DNA of 64,000 bases. It comes from Bacteroidota bacterium (GTDB lineage Bacteria; Bacteroidota; Bacteroidia; Bacteroidales; Lentimicrobiaceae). Below the pieces are notes generated by a model, which did no database searches, had not been told where the DNA came from, and worked only from the letters and a program-made list of their open reading frames with translations. The number at the start of each line of letters is the position of its first letter. Position 1 is the stretch's first letter. Of this stretch, positions 53,374-62,160 are shown piece by piece. Position numbers and translations under genes: made by a program. The DNA lies in assembly GCA_009773455.1 (NCBI GenBank), contig WSXU01000005.1:83631-147630 (forward strand), written 5' to 3'.

Positions 53374-53410
53374 TGGTGGACAATGTAGTGCTGGGACGAA
53401 ACTTTAACTC

Positions 53411-53570
53411 TGAATTATTGAAACATTGAAACTCTGTAACCTTGAAACCCTGAAACCTTGAAACCTTGTAACTCTGAAACTCTGAAACTCTGTAATCTTG
53501 AAACTCTGTAATCTTGAAACTCTGTAACCTTGAAACCCTGAAATTCTGTAACCTTGAAACCTGTAATTCC
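53411..53570. repeat. Tandem array of about 20 eight-base units
   Basis: The consensus is TG(A/T)AA(C/T)(C/T)(C/T), seen for example as TGAAACTC, TGTAACCT and TGAAACCC. The array lies between pyrK and pyrD, with one 7-base unit near the right end. The frames it opens on the minus strand have low-complexity repeats and are not real genes. Confidence 0.9.
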
Positions 53571-53581
53571 TATTTTCAAAA

Positions 53582-54493
53582 ATGGCTGATTTATCCACAA
53601 GAGTGCACAATCTGAATTTAAGAAATCCGGTTCTAACCGCTTCCGGTACTTTCGGTTATGGTGAAGAGTTTGATGATTTCATCGATGTGAATTCCCTTGG
53701 AGGCATTATTGTAAAAGCCACCACCTCGAAACATCGCGAAGGCAATCCATATCCGAGAATGGCCGAGACACCGATGGGCATGCTGAATGCGGTCGGATTG
53801 CAGAACAAGGGCATTGACTATTTTGTGGAAACGATTTATCCCAGGTTACTGAAATACAATAACTGTATCATCGCCAATGTATCGGATTCAACCGTGGATG
53901 GATATGTGGAAGTTGCTGAAAAAATGAACAGCCTGGATCACATCAGTGCCATTGAATTGAATATATCGTGCCCGAATGTGAAGGAAGGCGGGATGGCCTT
54001 CGGCACCAGTTGTCCGTCAGCCATTGCTGTAACGCGTGCCGTCAGGGAAGTATATGATAAAACGCTGATTGTAAAACTCTCACCGAATGTCACCAGTATT
54101 GTTGAAATAGCCCAGGCTGTGGAAACCGCGGGGGCCGATGCTGTTTCACTCATCAATACCCTGCTGGGTATGGCCATTGATGCTGAAAAAAGAAGGCCGG
54201 TACTGTCAACCATCACAGGAGGATTGTCAGGACCGGCCATTAAGCCGGTTGCATTGAGGATGGTATGGCAGGTAGCCAGGGCTGTAAAAATTCCGGTCAT
54301 CGGCATCGGAGGCATCACCACTGCCACTGATGCCATCGAATTTATGCTTGCCGGCGCTTCCGCCATCCAGGTAGGTACCGCCAATTTTGTCGATCCTCAG
54401 GCAACGGTGAAAATCATTGCCGGTATAGAGGAATACCTCAACCGGCATAAAATCACCAATGTGAATGAACTCATCGGAGGACTGATCAGTTAA
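53582..54493 (+). CDS. pyrD: Dihydroorotate dehydrogenase, catalytic subunit (class 1B)
   Basis: PyrD oxidises dihydroorotate to orotate in pyrimidine synthesis. The 303-residue TIM-barrel protein shows [16 protein letters not shown] at the N-terminus, [50 protein letters not shown] and the flavin-phosphate site [27 protein letters not shown]. The class 1B form that uses a PyrK partner is supported by the adjacent pyrK. The array of 8-base repeats separates the two genes, ending 11 bases before the start. Confidence 0.95.
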   Translation: MADLSTRVHNLNLRNPVLTASGTFGYGEEFDDFIDVNSLGGIIVKATTSKHREGNPYPRMAETPMGMLNAVGLQNKGIDYFVETIYPRLLKYNNCIIANVSDSTVDGYVEVAEKMNSLDHISAIELNISCPNVKEGGMAFGTSCPSAIAVTRAVREVYDKTLIVKLSPNVTSIVEIAQAVETAGADAVSLINTLLGMAIDAEKRRPVLSTITGGLSGPAIKPVALRMVWQVARAVKIPVIGIGGITTATDAIEFMLAGASAIQVGTANFVDPQATVKIIAGIEEYLNRHKITNVNELIGGLIS

Positions 54494-54535
54494 CAGTTAA
54501 CAACTAACAGTTTATAGTTACTGGTTGATTGTCCG

Positions 54536-54892
54536 TTATTCAGCCAGTGTTTTGGCGAGTGGAGCAACTTCGTTTGCCACCTGACGGTTGAATTCAAAAG
54601 CCAGTGATTGGTAGTTTACCGCATCAACGATGGTTCCGATTACGCAGAGACCCCCGGTGAAAATGTAGAGAATTCCCATCCCGATCTGGCCCAGGATAAA
54701 GCGGTGAATCCCCGCTACAAGGACCAGCCCGATCAGACAGGTCAGCAGGATGATCTGCGGATCCTTGCGGCGGGCCCTGTAAATGGCCGCAAACTGTGAG
54801 GCCTGCTTGTCGCTGAAATCCTTGATCAGCATCTGAACATGATTCAGTTCCATTCCCTGCAACTCAGGCAGGTGTAAAAGTACGTTTGCCAT
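54536..54892 (-). CDS. TM2-domain membrane protein
   Basis: This 118-residue protein has a helical N-terminus (MANVLLHLPELQGMELNHVQM), then two transmembrane helices around the TM2 pattern GIHRFILGQIGMGILYIFTGGLCVIGTIVD. TM2 proteins are found in many lineages, but the function is not known. It lies 22 bases downstream of the DUF2752 gene on the minus strand, and the two are often neighbours in Bacteroidota, so they are probably co-transcribed. Confidence 0.85.
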   Translation of the reverse strand: MANVLLHLPELQGMELNHVQMLIKDFSDKQASQFAAIYRARRKDPQIILLTCLIGLVLVAGIHRFILGQIGMGILYIFTGGLCVIGTIVDAVNYQSLAFEFNRQVANEVAPLAKTLAE

Positions 54893-54914
54893 TGGTAGAT
54901 GTGTTTAATGTGTG

Positions 54915-55217
54915 TTAATAATAAAATACAGGTTTTCTGAGGACAACAATGATTCTCCAGATCAGGATCAGCAAAGCGGCAATTCCCAAAGGATGCGCAT
55001 GAAATGACTGCTGAAGTTCACCCCTGAACAACCAGGATATCGAATGACCGAGTCCGCAACCAGGGCAGAATCCAAGCCCTGAAAGCCTCACAGGACATAT
55101 ACTTGCATGACCATCTGCGGGTGACATGAAGCCCATGAGAAGAATACCCGCGATCCAGACCAGGGCTTCAAAACGCGCCCTGAAAAACTGCCAGCCTTTT
55201 CTCAATGAAAGCTCCAT
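54915..55217 (-). CDS. DUF2752 membrane protein
   Basis: A 100-residue protein of DUF2752, with the family signature CPVRLSGLGFCPGCGLGHSISWLFRGE near the middle and two or three membrane helices. The conserved CPGCG cysteines may bind metal, but this has not been shown. It is followed at once by the TM2 gene. A promoter-like element lies 24 bases upstream, so this is a two-gene unit. Function unknown. Confidence 0.85.
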   Translation of the reverse strand: MELSLRKGWQFFRARFEALVWIAGILLMGFMSPADGHASICPVRLSGLGFCPGCGLGHSISWLFRGELQQSFHAHPLGIAALLILIWRIIVVLRKPVFYY

Positions 55218-55240
55218 GGTGATGACATTGTTACCGGAAA

Positions 55241-55248
55241 CAAATCTA
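55241..55248 (-). promoter_or_regulatory. Candidate -7 element (TAnnTTTG) for the DUF2752-TM2 unit
   Basis: The minus strand reads TAGATTTG, an exact match, 24 bases upstream of the start at 55217. Confidence 0.45.
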
Positions 55249-55749
55249 AGTCAGGAATCAACTAATATACAAAAGAAATCAGCTCAGAGGGGCTTTCAGT
55301 CAGGTAAAAGGCTTGAATCTGATCCTGAACCGGAGTATTTCTTCACTTATACCCGGTGAATGGGTTTGTTTTGAACCTGGATGATGGTTTCCTGATTCAT
55401 ATGGATAACCGTCTGCGATTGTATATTCTGACCGGGAAAAAGTAATTGGCAAAATCAACTTCAAAATAATCAATTACTCAAAAATTAATGGTAAACGATC
55501 TGGATATCTGATCGGTAATAGCATTGAGAACTTTAGTTATATGCAGAAAGATAATCCAATAGACTAAAAAACAAATCTGGCATTGAGAAGGAATTATCCG
55601 GAATCATTAAACAGTTTTGGTTCCTTTTGGTGAATTGGTGTTTTGGTGGCTAAAAAACCCGCAAGTCAATTAAAGAATCAGTCTATTATATGTTTTGATT
55701 AAACAAAATAATAATCCGGCTGTTATGTCTGCCGTAAAATAAAATTGTG

Positions 55750-55757
55750 TAATTTTG
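55750..55757 (+). promoter_or_regulatory. Candidate -7 element (TAnnTTTG) for fusA
   Basis: TAATTTTG matches exactly, 136 bases upstream of the fusA start, implying a long 5' leader of about 130 bases. Confidence 0.4.
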
Positions 55758-55893
55758 CCGCCCGTTTCAGGCCGCCTTTTTGTTCCCTGTTTAAAAACTT
55801 AATGATTAATTAACCTTCTGATGATCAAAAGGTCACAGAATTTGAATTGCTTTGCAAGCCTGAACGAAAAAACCGATCACTTATAAAATTATC

Positions 55894-57975
55894 ATGCCTT
55901 TAAACAAACTCAGAAACATTGGTATTGCTGCTCACATTGACGCCGGCAAGACTACGACTACCGAACGCCTTTTATTTTTCACAGGTGTTAACCGCAAGGT
56001 TGGCGAGGTCCACGATGGAGCCGCTACCATGGATTTCATGAAACAGGAGCAGGAACGGGGTATTACCATCGCTTCGGCAGCCATTACCTGTGCATGGAAC
56101 GGTACACAGATCAATATTATCGACACCCCTGGCCACGTTGACTTCACTGTAGAAGTAGAGCGCTCACTGCGTGTCATCGATGGCATGGTAGCCCTTTTCT
56201 GCGCTGTCGGTGGTGTTGAACCACAGAGTGAAACTGTCTGGAATCAGGCCGAACGCTACAAGGTTCCCCGCATTGCTTTTGTAAACAAAGTTGACCGCAC
56301 CGGTGCCGATTACCACGACGTGATCAAGCAGATGAATGAAAACCTTGACGCAAGGGCCATCGCTTTTCAGATCCCGGTCGGACAGGAAGAAGATTTCAAA
56401 GCCATCATTGACCTGATGGCCTGTAAAATGTACACCTTCGATGATAATAAGACCATCGTTTCAGATATTCCCGAAGAGTTCAAACCCAAAGCCCGCGAAT
56501 TCAAGCAACAGCTTGTAGAATGTCTGGCTGACTTTAATGAAGAAATTCTTGAGCTGTTTCTCGAAGACAAGGAGGTTCCTAACGAACTCTTGAAAGTTGC
56601 AGCCCGTGAAGCCACCCTTAAACTGCTGATCACCCCTGTATTCTGCGGAGCAGCCTATAAAAACAAGGGAATTACCCAGTTGCTCGACGCTATTGTTGAT
56701 TATCTCCCTTCACCGGTAGATAAGGGAGCTGTTGTCGGGATGGATGTTGACGATCACGAAAAAGCCCGCCACCGCAATCCGTCACCGAAAGAACCTTTTG
56801 CAGCCCTGGCTTTCAAACTTATCCACGATCCCTATGTAGGTCAGCAGACCTTTGTAAGGATATATTCCGGAACCGTCAGGAGTGGAATGCAGCTGATGAA
56901 TTCAACCAAGGGAAAACCCGAACGTATCGGCCGTATCCTTAAAATTCACGCCAAAGACCGCGAAGAAGTAGGCGAAGCCGGACCAGGTGACATCGTTGCC
57001 CTGATCGGACTGAAATACACAAAAACCGGCGATACACTTTGTGATATGGAGCATCAGCTTCATCTTGAGAATATTCACATTCCGCCCAGTGTTATTGAAC
57101 TCAAAATTAATCCGGCCAGCCGTAAGGATCAGAGCAAACTCGGAGAAGCCCTTTCAAAACTGGTAAATGAAGATCCTTCATTCCATGCCCGCTTTGATGA
57201 GGAAACTGAAGAAACGGTCATTGCCGGAATGGGCGAACTGCATCTTGAGATTCTTGTTGACCGTCTCAAACATGAGTTCGGTGTTGAAGTGGTGGTTGGC
57301 GAGCCTTCAGTGGCTTACCGCGAAACCATTTCGCAGGAAGTTGAAGTTGAATACCGCCATTCAAAACAGTCGGGTGGTAAAGGTCAGTTTGCACAGACCT
57401 ATATGCGGCTTGAGCCCAACGAAGGGAAAGGCTATGAATTTGTTGACAAGATCAAAGGCGGCTCGATTCCGAATGAATACATTCCATCGGTCAACAAAGG
57501 TATTGTCAAGACGATGGCCGATGGCGTTCTGGCCGGATTCCCGGTGGTGGATGTCAAGGTTGTTCTGCTCGACGGTCAGTTCCATCCGGTCGACTCCTCT
57601 GACTTTGCCTTCCAGATCTGTTCATCCATCTGTTTCAAGCAGGGCTTTATGAAAGCAACACCGCTGCTGCTTGAACCTGTGATGAAAATTGAGATCAACA
57701 CACCGGATGATTATATCGGCGACATAGTAGGAAACCTGAACAAACGCAGGGGTAAAGTCGAATCCATGCGCCGTCATCGTAAGGGCTCACAGAAACTGAA
57801 CGGTTATGTTCCCCTGATGGAAATGTTTGGTTATGCCACCACATTGCGCAACCTTTCGAGTGGAAGGGCAAACTATTCAATGGAATTCTACCAGTACATG
57901 CCGGTAACTAAAGCGGTGCAGGAAGAAGCCCTAAAGAAGATTGCCGAAAAGAAAAGGCTCGAAAATAACAGATAG
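55894..57975 (+). CDS. fusA: Translation elongation factor G, stand-alone copy
   Basis: EF-G drives translocation on the ribosome using GTP. The 693-residue protein has G1 [12 protein letters not shown] (13-24), the switch [10 protein letters not shown]3 DTPGHVDF, G4 NKVD, and the C-terminal domain IV/V runs [13 protein letters not shown] and [26 protein letters not shown]. It is not in a str operon, since rpsL, rpsG and tuf are absent. It may be the single EF-G or a second copy, as many Bacteroidota have two. A strong terminator follows. Confidence 0.9.
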   Translation: MPLNKLRNIGIAAHIDAGKTTTTERLLFFTGVNRKVGEVHDGAATMDFMKQEQERGITIASAAITCAWNGTQINIIDTPGHVDFTVEVERSLRVIDGMVALFCAVGGVEPQSETVWNQAERYKVPRIAFVNKVDRTGADYHDVIKQMNENLDARAIAFQIPVGQEEDFKAIIDLMACKMYTFDDNKTIVSDIPEEFKPKAREFKQQLVECLADFNEEILELFLEDKEVPNELLKVAAREATLKLLITPVFCGAAYKNKGITQLLDAIVDYLPSPVDKGAVVGMDVDDHEKARHRNPSPKEPFAALAFKLIHDPYVGQQTFVRIYSGTVRSGMQLMNSTKGKPERIGRILKIHAKDREEVGEAGPGDIVALIGLKYTKTGDTLCDMEHQLHLENIHIPPSVIELKINPASRKDQSKLGEALSKLVNEDPSFHARFDEETEETVIAGMGELHLEILVDRLKHEFGVEVVVGEPSVAYRETISQEVEVEYRHSKQSGGKGQFAQTYMRLEPNEGKGYEFVDKIKGGSIPNEYIPSVNKGIVKTMADGVLAGFPVVDVKVVLLDGQFHPVDSSDFAFQICSSICFKQGFMKATPLLLEPVMKIEINTPDDYIGDIVGNLNKRRGKVESMRRHRKGSQKLNGYVPLMEMFGYATTLRNLSSGRANYSMEFYQYMPVTKAVQEEALKKIAEKKRLENNR

Positions 57976-57990
57976 CTTTATATCACAGAA

Positions 57991-58023
57991 AAAAATAGCC
58001 TCATTCCAGAGGCTATTTTTTTT
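57991..58023 (+). terminator. Strong rho-independent terminator after fusA
   Basis: A perfect 12-bp stem (AAAAATAGCCTC with GAGGCTATTTTT) with a 6-base loop is followed by further T residues, 15 bases after the fusA stop. Confidence 0.92.
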
Positions 58024-58253
58024 GACTGACAATCAGAAAAACATCTGATAGAAAAATATAAAAATGAGCCCGAAATTATTGAAGATATACTTTTATATCA
58101 TAGTAAACATTGCTAATTTTACTATAAACCAATTTTATGCTGAATTAAGATCAATCCATTAAAATAAGCCAGGATAAGCAAGGTAAAAAGCACATATAGT
58201 TGTATTCAATTCAGGATTAAACCCGGTATAAAATTTCCTTACGTAAGATGGAT

Positions 58254-58317
58254 TGCCCCTTCGGGACAATATATTGGTAATAAAACCTGCGCCAGACACT
58301 TAAAGTCCCATAGGGAC
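58254..58317. repeat. Short palindromes left of the HUH transposase gene
   Basis: A near-palindrome at 58254-58268 (TGCCCC, loop, GGGACA), the sequence ATATTGGTA at 58271-58279, and GTCCC-ATA-GGGAC at 58305-58317 lie just before the gene. They resemble REP-type recognition sites. Confidence 0.65.
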
Positions 58318-58334
58318 GACATAAAATATTAAAT

Positions 58335-58832
58335 ATGGCAAACACATATACACAAATCCACATTCAGGTGGTCTTTACTGTTCAAAACCGTGATTGTATT
58401 ATTTCCACCAACTGGAAGGACGAACTTTTCAAATACATAAGCGGAATAGTAAGCCGGAATAATCACAAGTTACTGGCAATTAATGGAATGCCAGACCATA
58501 TTCATATCCTGTTGGGGCTTAGACCTTCACAATCTCTTTCCGATTTGATGCAGGATATTAAGGGCAGTTCATCAAAATGGATTAACGATAAAAAGTTCAT
58601 AAAAGGCAGATTTTCATGGCAGGAAGGATATGGCGGCTTTTCGTATTGTAAATCTGAGGTGCAGACAGTTACACAATACATTATTAATCAGTCTGTTCAT
58701 CACAAAAGAAAAACATTTATGGAGGAGTATAGTGAATTATTAAAGGAATTCGGAATTGATTTTAACGAAAGATATCTGTTTAATCCTGTTACGGTTGACT
58801 ATACCGTACCTGACGGCACGGAACGAATTTGA
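58335..58832 (+). mobile_element. Y1/HUH transposase of the IS200/REP-associated (RAYT-like) group
   Basis: This 165-residue protein is full length for a Y1 transposase. The HUH metal-binding motif is HIH at 55-57 (NGMPDHIHILLG), and a candidate catalytic tyrosine is Tyr115 in TQYIINQSVHHKR. WQEGYGGFSYCKS is the usual stretch before the tyrosine. Such proteins are single-strand DNA cut-and-paste or REP-mobilising enzymes. Small palindromes flank the gene on both sides, and 9-base inverted sequences ATATTGGTA and TACCAATAT lie outside it. No target duplication was identified. Confidence 0.85.
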
Positions 58833-58842
58833 ATCTATTTCC

Positions 58843-58869
58843 TACCAATATTAAGTCCCTGAAGGGACT
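58843..58869. repeat. Right palindrome of the HUH transposase unit
   Basis: TACCAATAT at 58843-58851 is the inverted copy of 58271-58279. A perfect palindrome AGTCCCT-GA-AGGGACT lies at 58854-58869 and shares the GTCCC/GGGAC core with the one on the left. Confidence 0.75.
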
Positions 58870-59215
58870 AATTACAACAGCTTTAAATACTACTATACCA
58901 ATCAATTAAGCATTCAAAGGACGAATCGCGATTATCTGTCCGAAATACGGAAATTTTAATTGCACATGGAAACTATTATACATTGAAGTATAATTTGACC
59001 ATACACCTTTAAGTTGATCTGTGCGAATCCCATTGAAATTCCAGGATGAATCTAGTATTGATGTATCAGTAATGTAAAGTTTTCTCTACAGTGAATCGAA
59101 TTATAATCAAATGGGAGATCAATTTAGCACAACCGGAGCTGTCAACATTTTTGCTACTAAATATCTATATTGCTCGCCGGAAACTATACTTTCCGGGTGC
59201 ATGAAGGGTTGGGGA

Positions 59216-59223
59216 TAATTTTG
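59216..59223 (+). promoter_or_regulatory. Candidate -7 element (TAnnTTTG) for purD
   Basis: TAATTTTG matches exactly, 25 bases upstream of the ancestral purD ATG at 59248. It supports 59248 as the original start. Confidence 0.5.
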
Positions 59224-59247
59224 TTACTTTGCAAAAAATCAACCTGC

Positions 59248-59359
59248 ATGAATATCCTTTTGCTCCTGGAAGCTTGCCCAAAGCGCTGAAATTAATAAGT
59301 TATATATTGCTCCCGGCAATGCCGGAACTGGGCATACCGGAATCAATGTTCCGATTGAT
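59248..59359 (+). other. purD: 5' remnant of purD with a deletion and frameshift
   Basis: The ATG at 59248 opens MNILLL, as in PurD, then reads LEACPKR and stops at 59287-59289. In the +1 frame the codons from 59267 give [22 protein letters not shown], the normal PurD continuation. Compared with family members, ten codons (the GxGGREHALA segment) are missing and one base remains, a net loss of about 29 bases. The family N-terminal glycine-rich loop is therefore gone. Confidence 0.85.
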
Positions 59360-60499
59360 GTGAACGATTTCAGCAGCATTAAGCTCTTTGTTCTCGAAAA
59401 TGACATCGACATGGTCATTGTCGGACCCGAAGAACCACTGGTAAACGGAATTGCGGATTTCTTCAGCCAGGATGAATTGCTCAGGGATATTGCAGTAATA
59501 GGACCTTCAGCATCAGGGGCACGGCTTGAAGGAAGCAAGGATTTCGCCAAAGCCTTCATGCAAAGACATGGAATTCCGACAGCAGCCTACCGGACCTTTT
59601 CTACGGCTGAATCAGTCGATGCTAAAGAATTCCTTCGTTCGCTGAAACCACCCTATGTGCTTAAGGCCGACGGTCTTGCTGCAGGCAAAGGTGTCGTCAT
59701 CTGCGCCGATATCAACGATGCCGAAAGGGAATTAACCGAAATGCTTGACCATGCAAAATTCGGAAAAGCTTCCGAAAAGGTTGTCATTGAAGAATTTCTT
59801 TCAGGGATAGAATTATCCGTTTTTATCCTGACCGATGGTAAATCATGGTTGCTCCTGCCTGAAGCCAAGGATTATAAACGCATCGGCGAGGGTGATACAG
59901 GTCCCAATACCGGTGGTATGGGTTCCGTTTCACCGGTCCCTTTCGCAGATGCCGAGTTTATGGAGAAGGTCAGGATCAGGATCATAGAACCTACTGTTCA
60001 GGGATTACAGTCAGAGAATATCGATTACAGGGGCTTTATATTTTTTGGTCTCATCAATGTCAACGAAAACCCATATGTCATCGAATATAATGTCAGAATG
60101 GGTGATCCTGAAACGGAATCTGTCATTCCCAGAATCAAAACCGACCTGGTTTACCTCCTCCGGAAAGTTGCAGATCAGTCATTACACGCTGCTCACATCG
60201 ACTTTGATGAACGCTGTGCAGCCACAGTGATGCTGGTTTCAGGCGGATACCCGGGCAGTTACCCGAAAGGGTTTGAAATTGATGGGCTTGAAATTAACTA
60301 TGCCAGTATGTTGTTTCATGCAGGTACCGTCATAGACGAAAAAGACAATTGCGTAAAAACATCCGGTGGACGTGTAATCGCAATAACTTCCCTTGCCGGC
60401 ACCCAAACGGAAGCGCTGAAGCAATCCTATGAAGTTGCCGGAAAGATTGAATACCAGGGCAAGGTATTCCGTAAAGACCTGGGGTACGACCTTATCTGA
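59360..60499 (+). CDS. purD: Phosphoribosylamine-glycine ligase, lacking its normal N-terminus
   Basis: PurD (GAR synthetase) joins glycine to phosphoribosylamine in purine synthesis. The part encoded from 59360 is 379 residues and keeps the ATP-grasp region: [42 protein letters not shown] and [17 protein letters not shown]. The frame is open from 59252 but has no ATG before 59360, and the true start at 59248 is in another frame because of the 5' deletion. The protein made here would lack the N-terminal domain's phosphate-binding loop and is probably inactive unless the deletion is a sequencing error. The DUF6427-like gene follows 18 bases later. Confidence 0.88.
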   Translation: MNDFSSIKLFVLENDIDMVIVGPEEPLVNGIADFFSQDELLRDIAVIGPSASGARLEGSKDFAKAFMQRHGIPTAAYRTFSTAESVDAKEFLRSLKPPYVLKADGLAAGKGVVICADINDAERELTEMLDHAKFGKASEKVVIEEFLSGIELSVFILTDGKSWLLLPEAKDYKRIGEGDTGPNTGGMGSVSPVPFADAEFMEKVRIRIIEPTVQGLQSENIDYRGFIFFGLINVNENPYVIEYNVRMGDPETESVIPRIKTDLVYLLRKVADQSLHAAHIDFDERCAATVMLVSGGYPGSYPKGFEIDGLEINYASMLFHAGTVIDEKDNCVKTSGGRVIAITSLAGTQTEALKQSYEVAGKIEYQGKVFRKDLGYDLI

Positions 60500-60516
60500 T
60501 ATTAAATCCGGAAATC

Positions 60517-61497
60517 ATGTTCAGACGACTAGCCAGAGCCGGCATATTATCTCACATCATTGCAATTCTGGTTATGTCGGTCGTGTATTTCGTCACACCC
60601 CAGGTGGAACTGGCCACAGTTACCGACCCCGAACCAACCGCCCCGCTGGGGCAATGGATCTATAGCCTGGTGACTGACTTCCCATCCATAGCCAGGCCGC
60701 TCATGATTGTGCTTGTCATCCTACTTACCCTCGCGGTGAATGCCATTCTGATCAGGCACGACATTACTCCGAGACAGTCATTTTTCCCGGCTTTCATTGC
60801 GTTGATATTGATGCTTTTTACACCCGACGCCTACCACCTGATCGTTACACTGGCATGCCTGATATTGCTGCTATTCAGTCTTCACAATGTGATGAATCTA
60901 TACGGTGAGCAGTACCCGTTCAACAAAGTGCTGAATGCCACAATGGCCATTTCGGTGGCCTCCATGATATCACCCCCGGTGATAATTTTCGGATTGTTTG
61001 TATGGCTTGGTTTTTTTACTTTCAGAATAAATTCATGGCGCGAGTGGGTCATCTCAATGATGGGTCTTGTCCTCCCTTACTTCTACCTGGCCCTGATGTA
61101 TCTGTGGAACAATAACCTCTTGTTTGCAGCCCGTTTGTATAAAAATCTTTTGGCCGGCTTCAGCTTTACCCTTGAAAAACCGGGCCCGCTTGAATTCGTT
61201 TCTATCGGGCTGTTTGTAATATGGACATTGATTTCTGCATCACGCTTTTTTGCTGATACCAATGATAAAGTCATCAGTATCAGAAAGAAAATGTGGGTTA
61301 TCGGACATTTCGCTTTCACAGGACTCATTGCAACGCTTTTATCCGGTGGAACTTTCGTTGCTATGCTTCCGGTAATTTTTCTGCCGGTTTCGGCAATGAT
61401 TGCCTACGCCGTAGCAAACAGCCGGCGTACATGGGTTCACGATATTCTGCTGATATTAACCTTTGCTGCAGCGTTATTTAACCGTCTCAATCTGTAA
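60517..61497 (+). CDS. DUF6427-like polytopic membrane protein
   Basis: A 326-residue integral membrane protein with about ten helices. The overall layout, with RLARAGILSHIIAILVMSVVYF near the start and the run HDITPRQSFFPAFIALILMLF, resembles DUF6427 of Bacteroidota, but I assign it with moderate confidence. It sits between purD and rnhB and touches rnhB: its stop codon is immediately followed by the rnhB ATG. No transporter or enzyme motif was recognised. An O-antigen-ligase-type or permease role cannot be told from the sequence. Confidence 0.7.
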   Translation: MFRRLARAGILSHIIAILVMSVVYFVTPQVELATVTDPEPTAPLGQWIYSLVTDFPSIARPLMIVLVILLTLAVNAILIRHDITPRQSFFPAFIALILMLFTPDAYHLIVTLACLILLLFSLHNVMNLYGEQYPFNKVLNATMAISVASMISPPVIIFGLFVWLGFFTFRINSWREWVISMMGLVLPYFYLALMYLWNNNLLFAARLYKNLLAGFSFTLEKPGPLEFVSIGLFVIWTLISASRFFADTNDKVISIRKKMWVIGHFAFTGLIATLLSGGTFVAMLPVIFLPVSAMIAYAVANSRRTWVHDILLILTFAAALFNRLNL

Positions 61498-62103
61498 ATG
61501 CTCAGATCCAGCTATTTAAATGGTGAAAGAAAAGAGGCTGGTGCCGATGAAGCCGGCCGGGGATGTCTTGCAGGCCCTGTATTCGCTGCTGCAGTTATTC
61601 TGCCTGCTGAATTTGAGAGCATTACATTGAATGATTCAAAACAATTGTCTGAGAAGCAACGGGATAAACTCCGGATTCAGATTGAGGATGAGGCCATCGC
61701 CTGGTGTGTTGCGTCTGTCAGTCCCGGAGAAATTGACACAATCAACATCCTCAACGCCTCATTCCTGGCTATGCACGAAGCCATCAGCGGACTTAAAACC
61801 AAACCCGGTCTTTTGCTCATTGACGGAAACCGCTTCACCCCCTACCCTGACGTTGAACACAAATGCATTATCAGGGGTGACGGCATCTTTATGTCGATAG
61901 CCGCTGCCTCGGTCCTGGCAAAAACCCACCGGGATGAATTTATGATAAAACTGCACAAAGAATATCCGGAATATAGCTGGGATCAAAACAAAGGATATGC
62001 AACACTGAAACACCGGAGGGCCATTCTGAAATACGGGCGGACACCATGGCATCGCATGTCATTCAGCTTTAGTGAACAATTGAAACTTGATTTTAATGGC
62101 TGA
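61498..62103 (+). CDS. rnhB: Ribonuclease HII
   Basis: RNase HII removes misincorporated ribonucleotides from DNA. The 201-residue protein opens GADEAGRGCLAGPVFAAAV, with the catalytic Asp17-Glu18, and has LLIDGNRF and the C-terminal AAASVLAKTHRDEFM, which carry the other active-site Asp. Its ATG directly follows the stop of the upstream gene, which implies coupling. Length and motifs are normal for the family. Confidence 0.95.
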   Translation: MLRSSYLNGERKEAGADEAGRGCLAGPVFAAAVILPAEFESITLNDSKQLSEKQRDKLRIQIEDEAIAWCVASVSPGEIDTINILNASFLAMHEAISGLKTKPGLLLIDGNRFTPYPDVEHKCIIRGDGIFMSIAAASVLAKTHRDEFMIKLHKEYPEYSWDQNKGYATLKHRRAILKYGRTPWHRMSFSFSEQLKLDFNG

Positions 62104-62160
62104 TATTTCAGCAATTTCAAATTAAGAGGGTCCTGATCAAAAAAATCAATAAGTTCCGGA

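Larger units (their letters stand above)
55218..55893. other. Long intergenic region upstream of fusA
   Basis: Divergent promoters lie in this 676-base stretch: 55241-55248 for DUF2752 and 55750-55757 for fusA. The rest is AT-rich with no credible gene, RNA or repeat that I could recognise. A long leader for fusA is possible. Confidence 0.55.
57976..58334. other. Intergenic region after fusA
   Basis: It contains the fusA terminator, AT-rich DNA and, near its right end, the left ends of the HUH transposase unit (58254-58317). No gene was seen. Confidence 0.6.
58833..59247. other. Region between the transposase and purD
   Basis: It contains the right palindrome (58854-58869), AT-rich DNA of no recognised function and the candidate purD promoter element at 59216-59223. 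Confidence 0.6.

Noticed and set aside
53411..53570. CRISPR array
   Set aside because: Units are 8 bases, contiguous, with no unique spacers and no cas genes nearby.
53404..53610. Repeat-encoded frames on the minus strand with FQGFKV-type repeats
   Set aside because: They are created by the 8-base array read in different frames and have no signal peptide or start context. They look like artefacts.
59248..59360. Programmed frameshift in purD
   Set aside because: A frameshift could not restore the missing GxGGREHALA residues, and no slippery site is seen. A deletion explains the data better.
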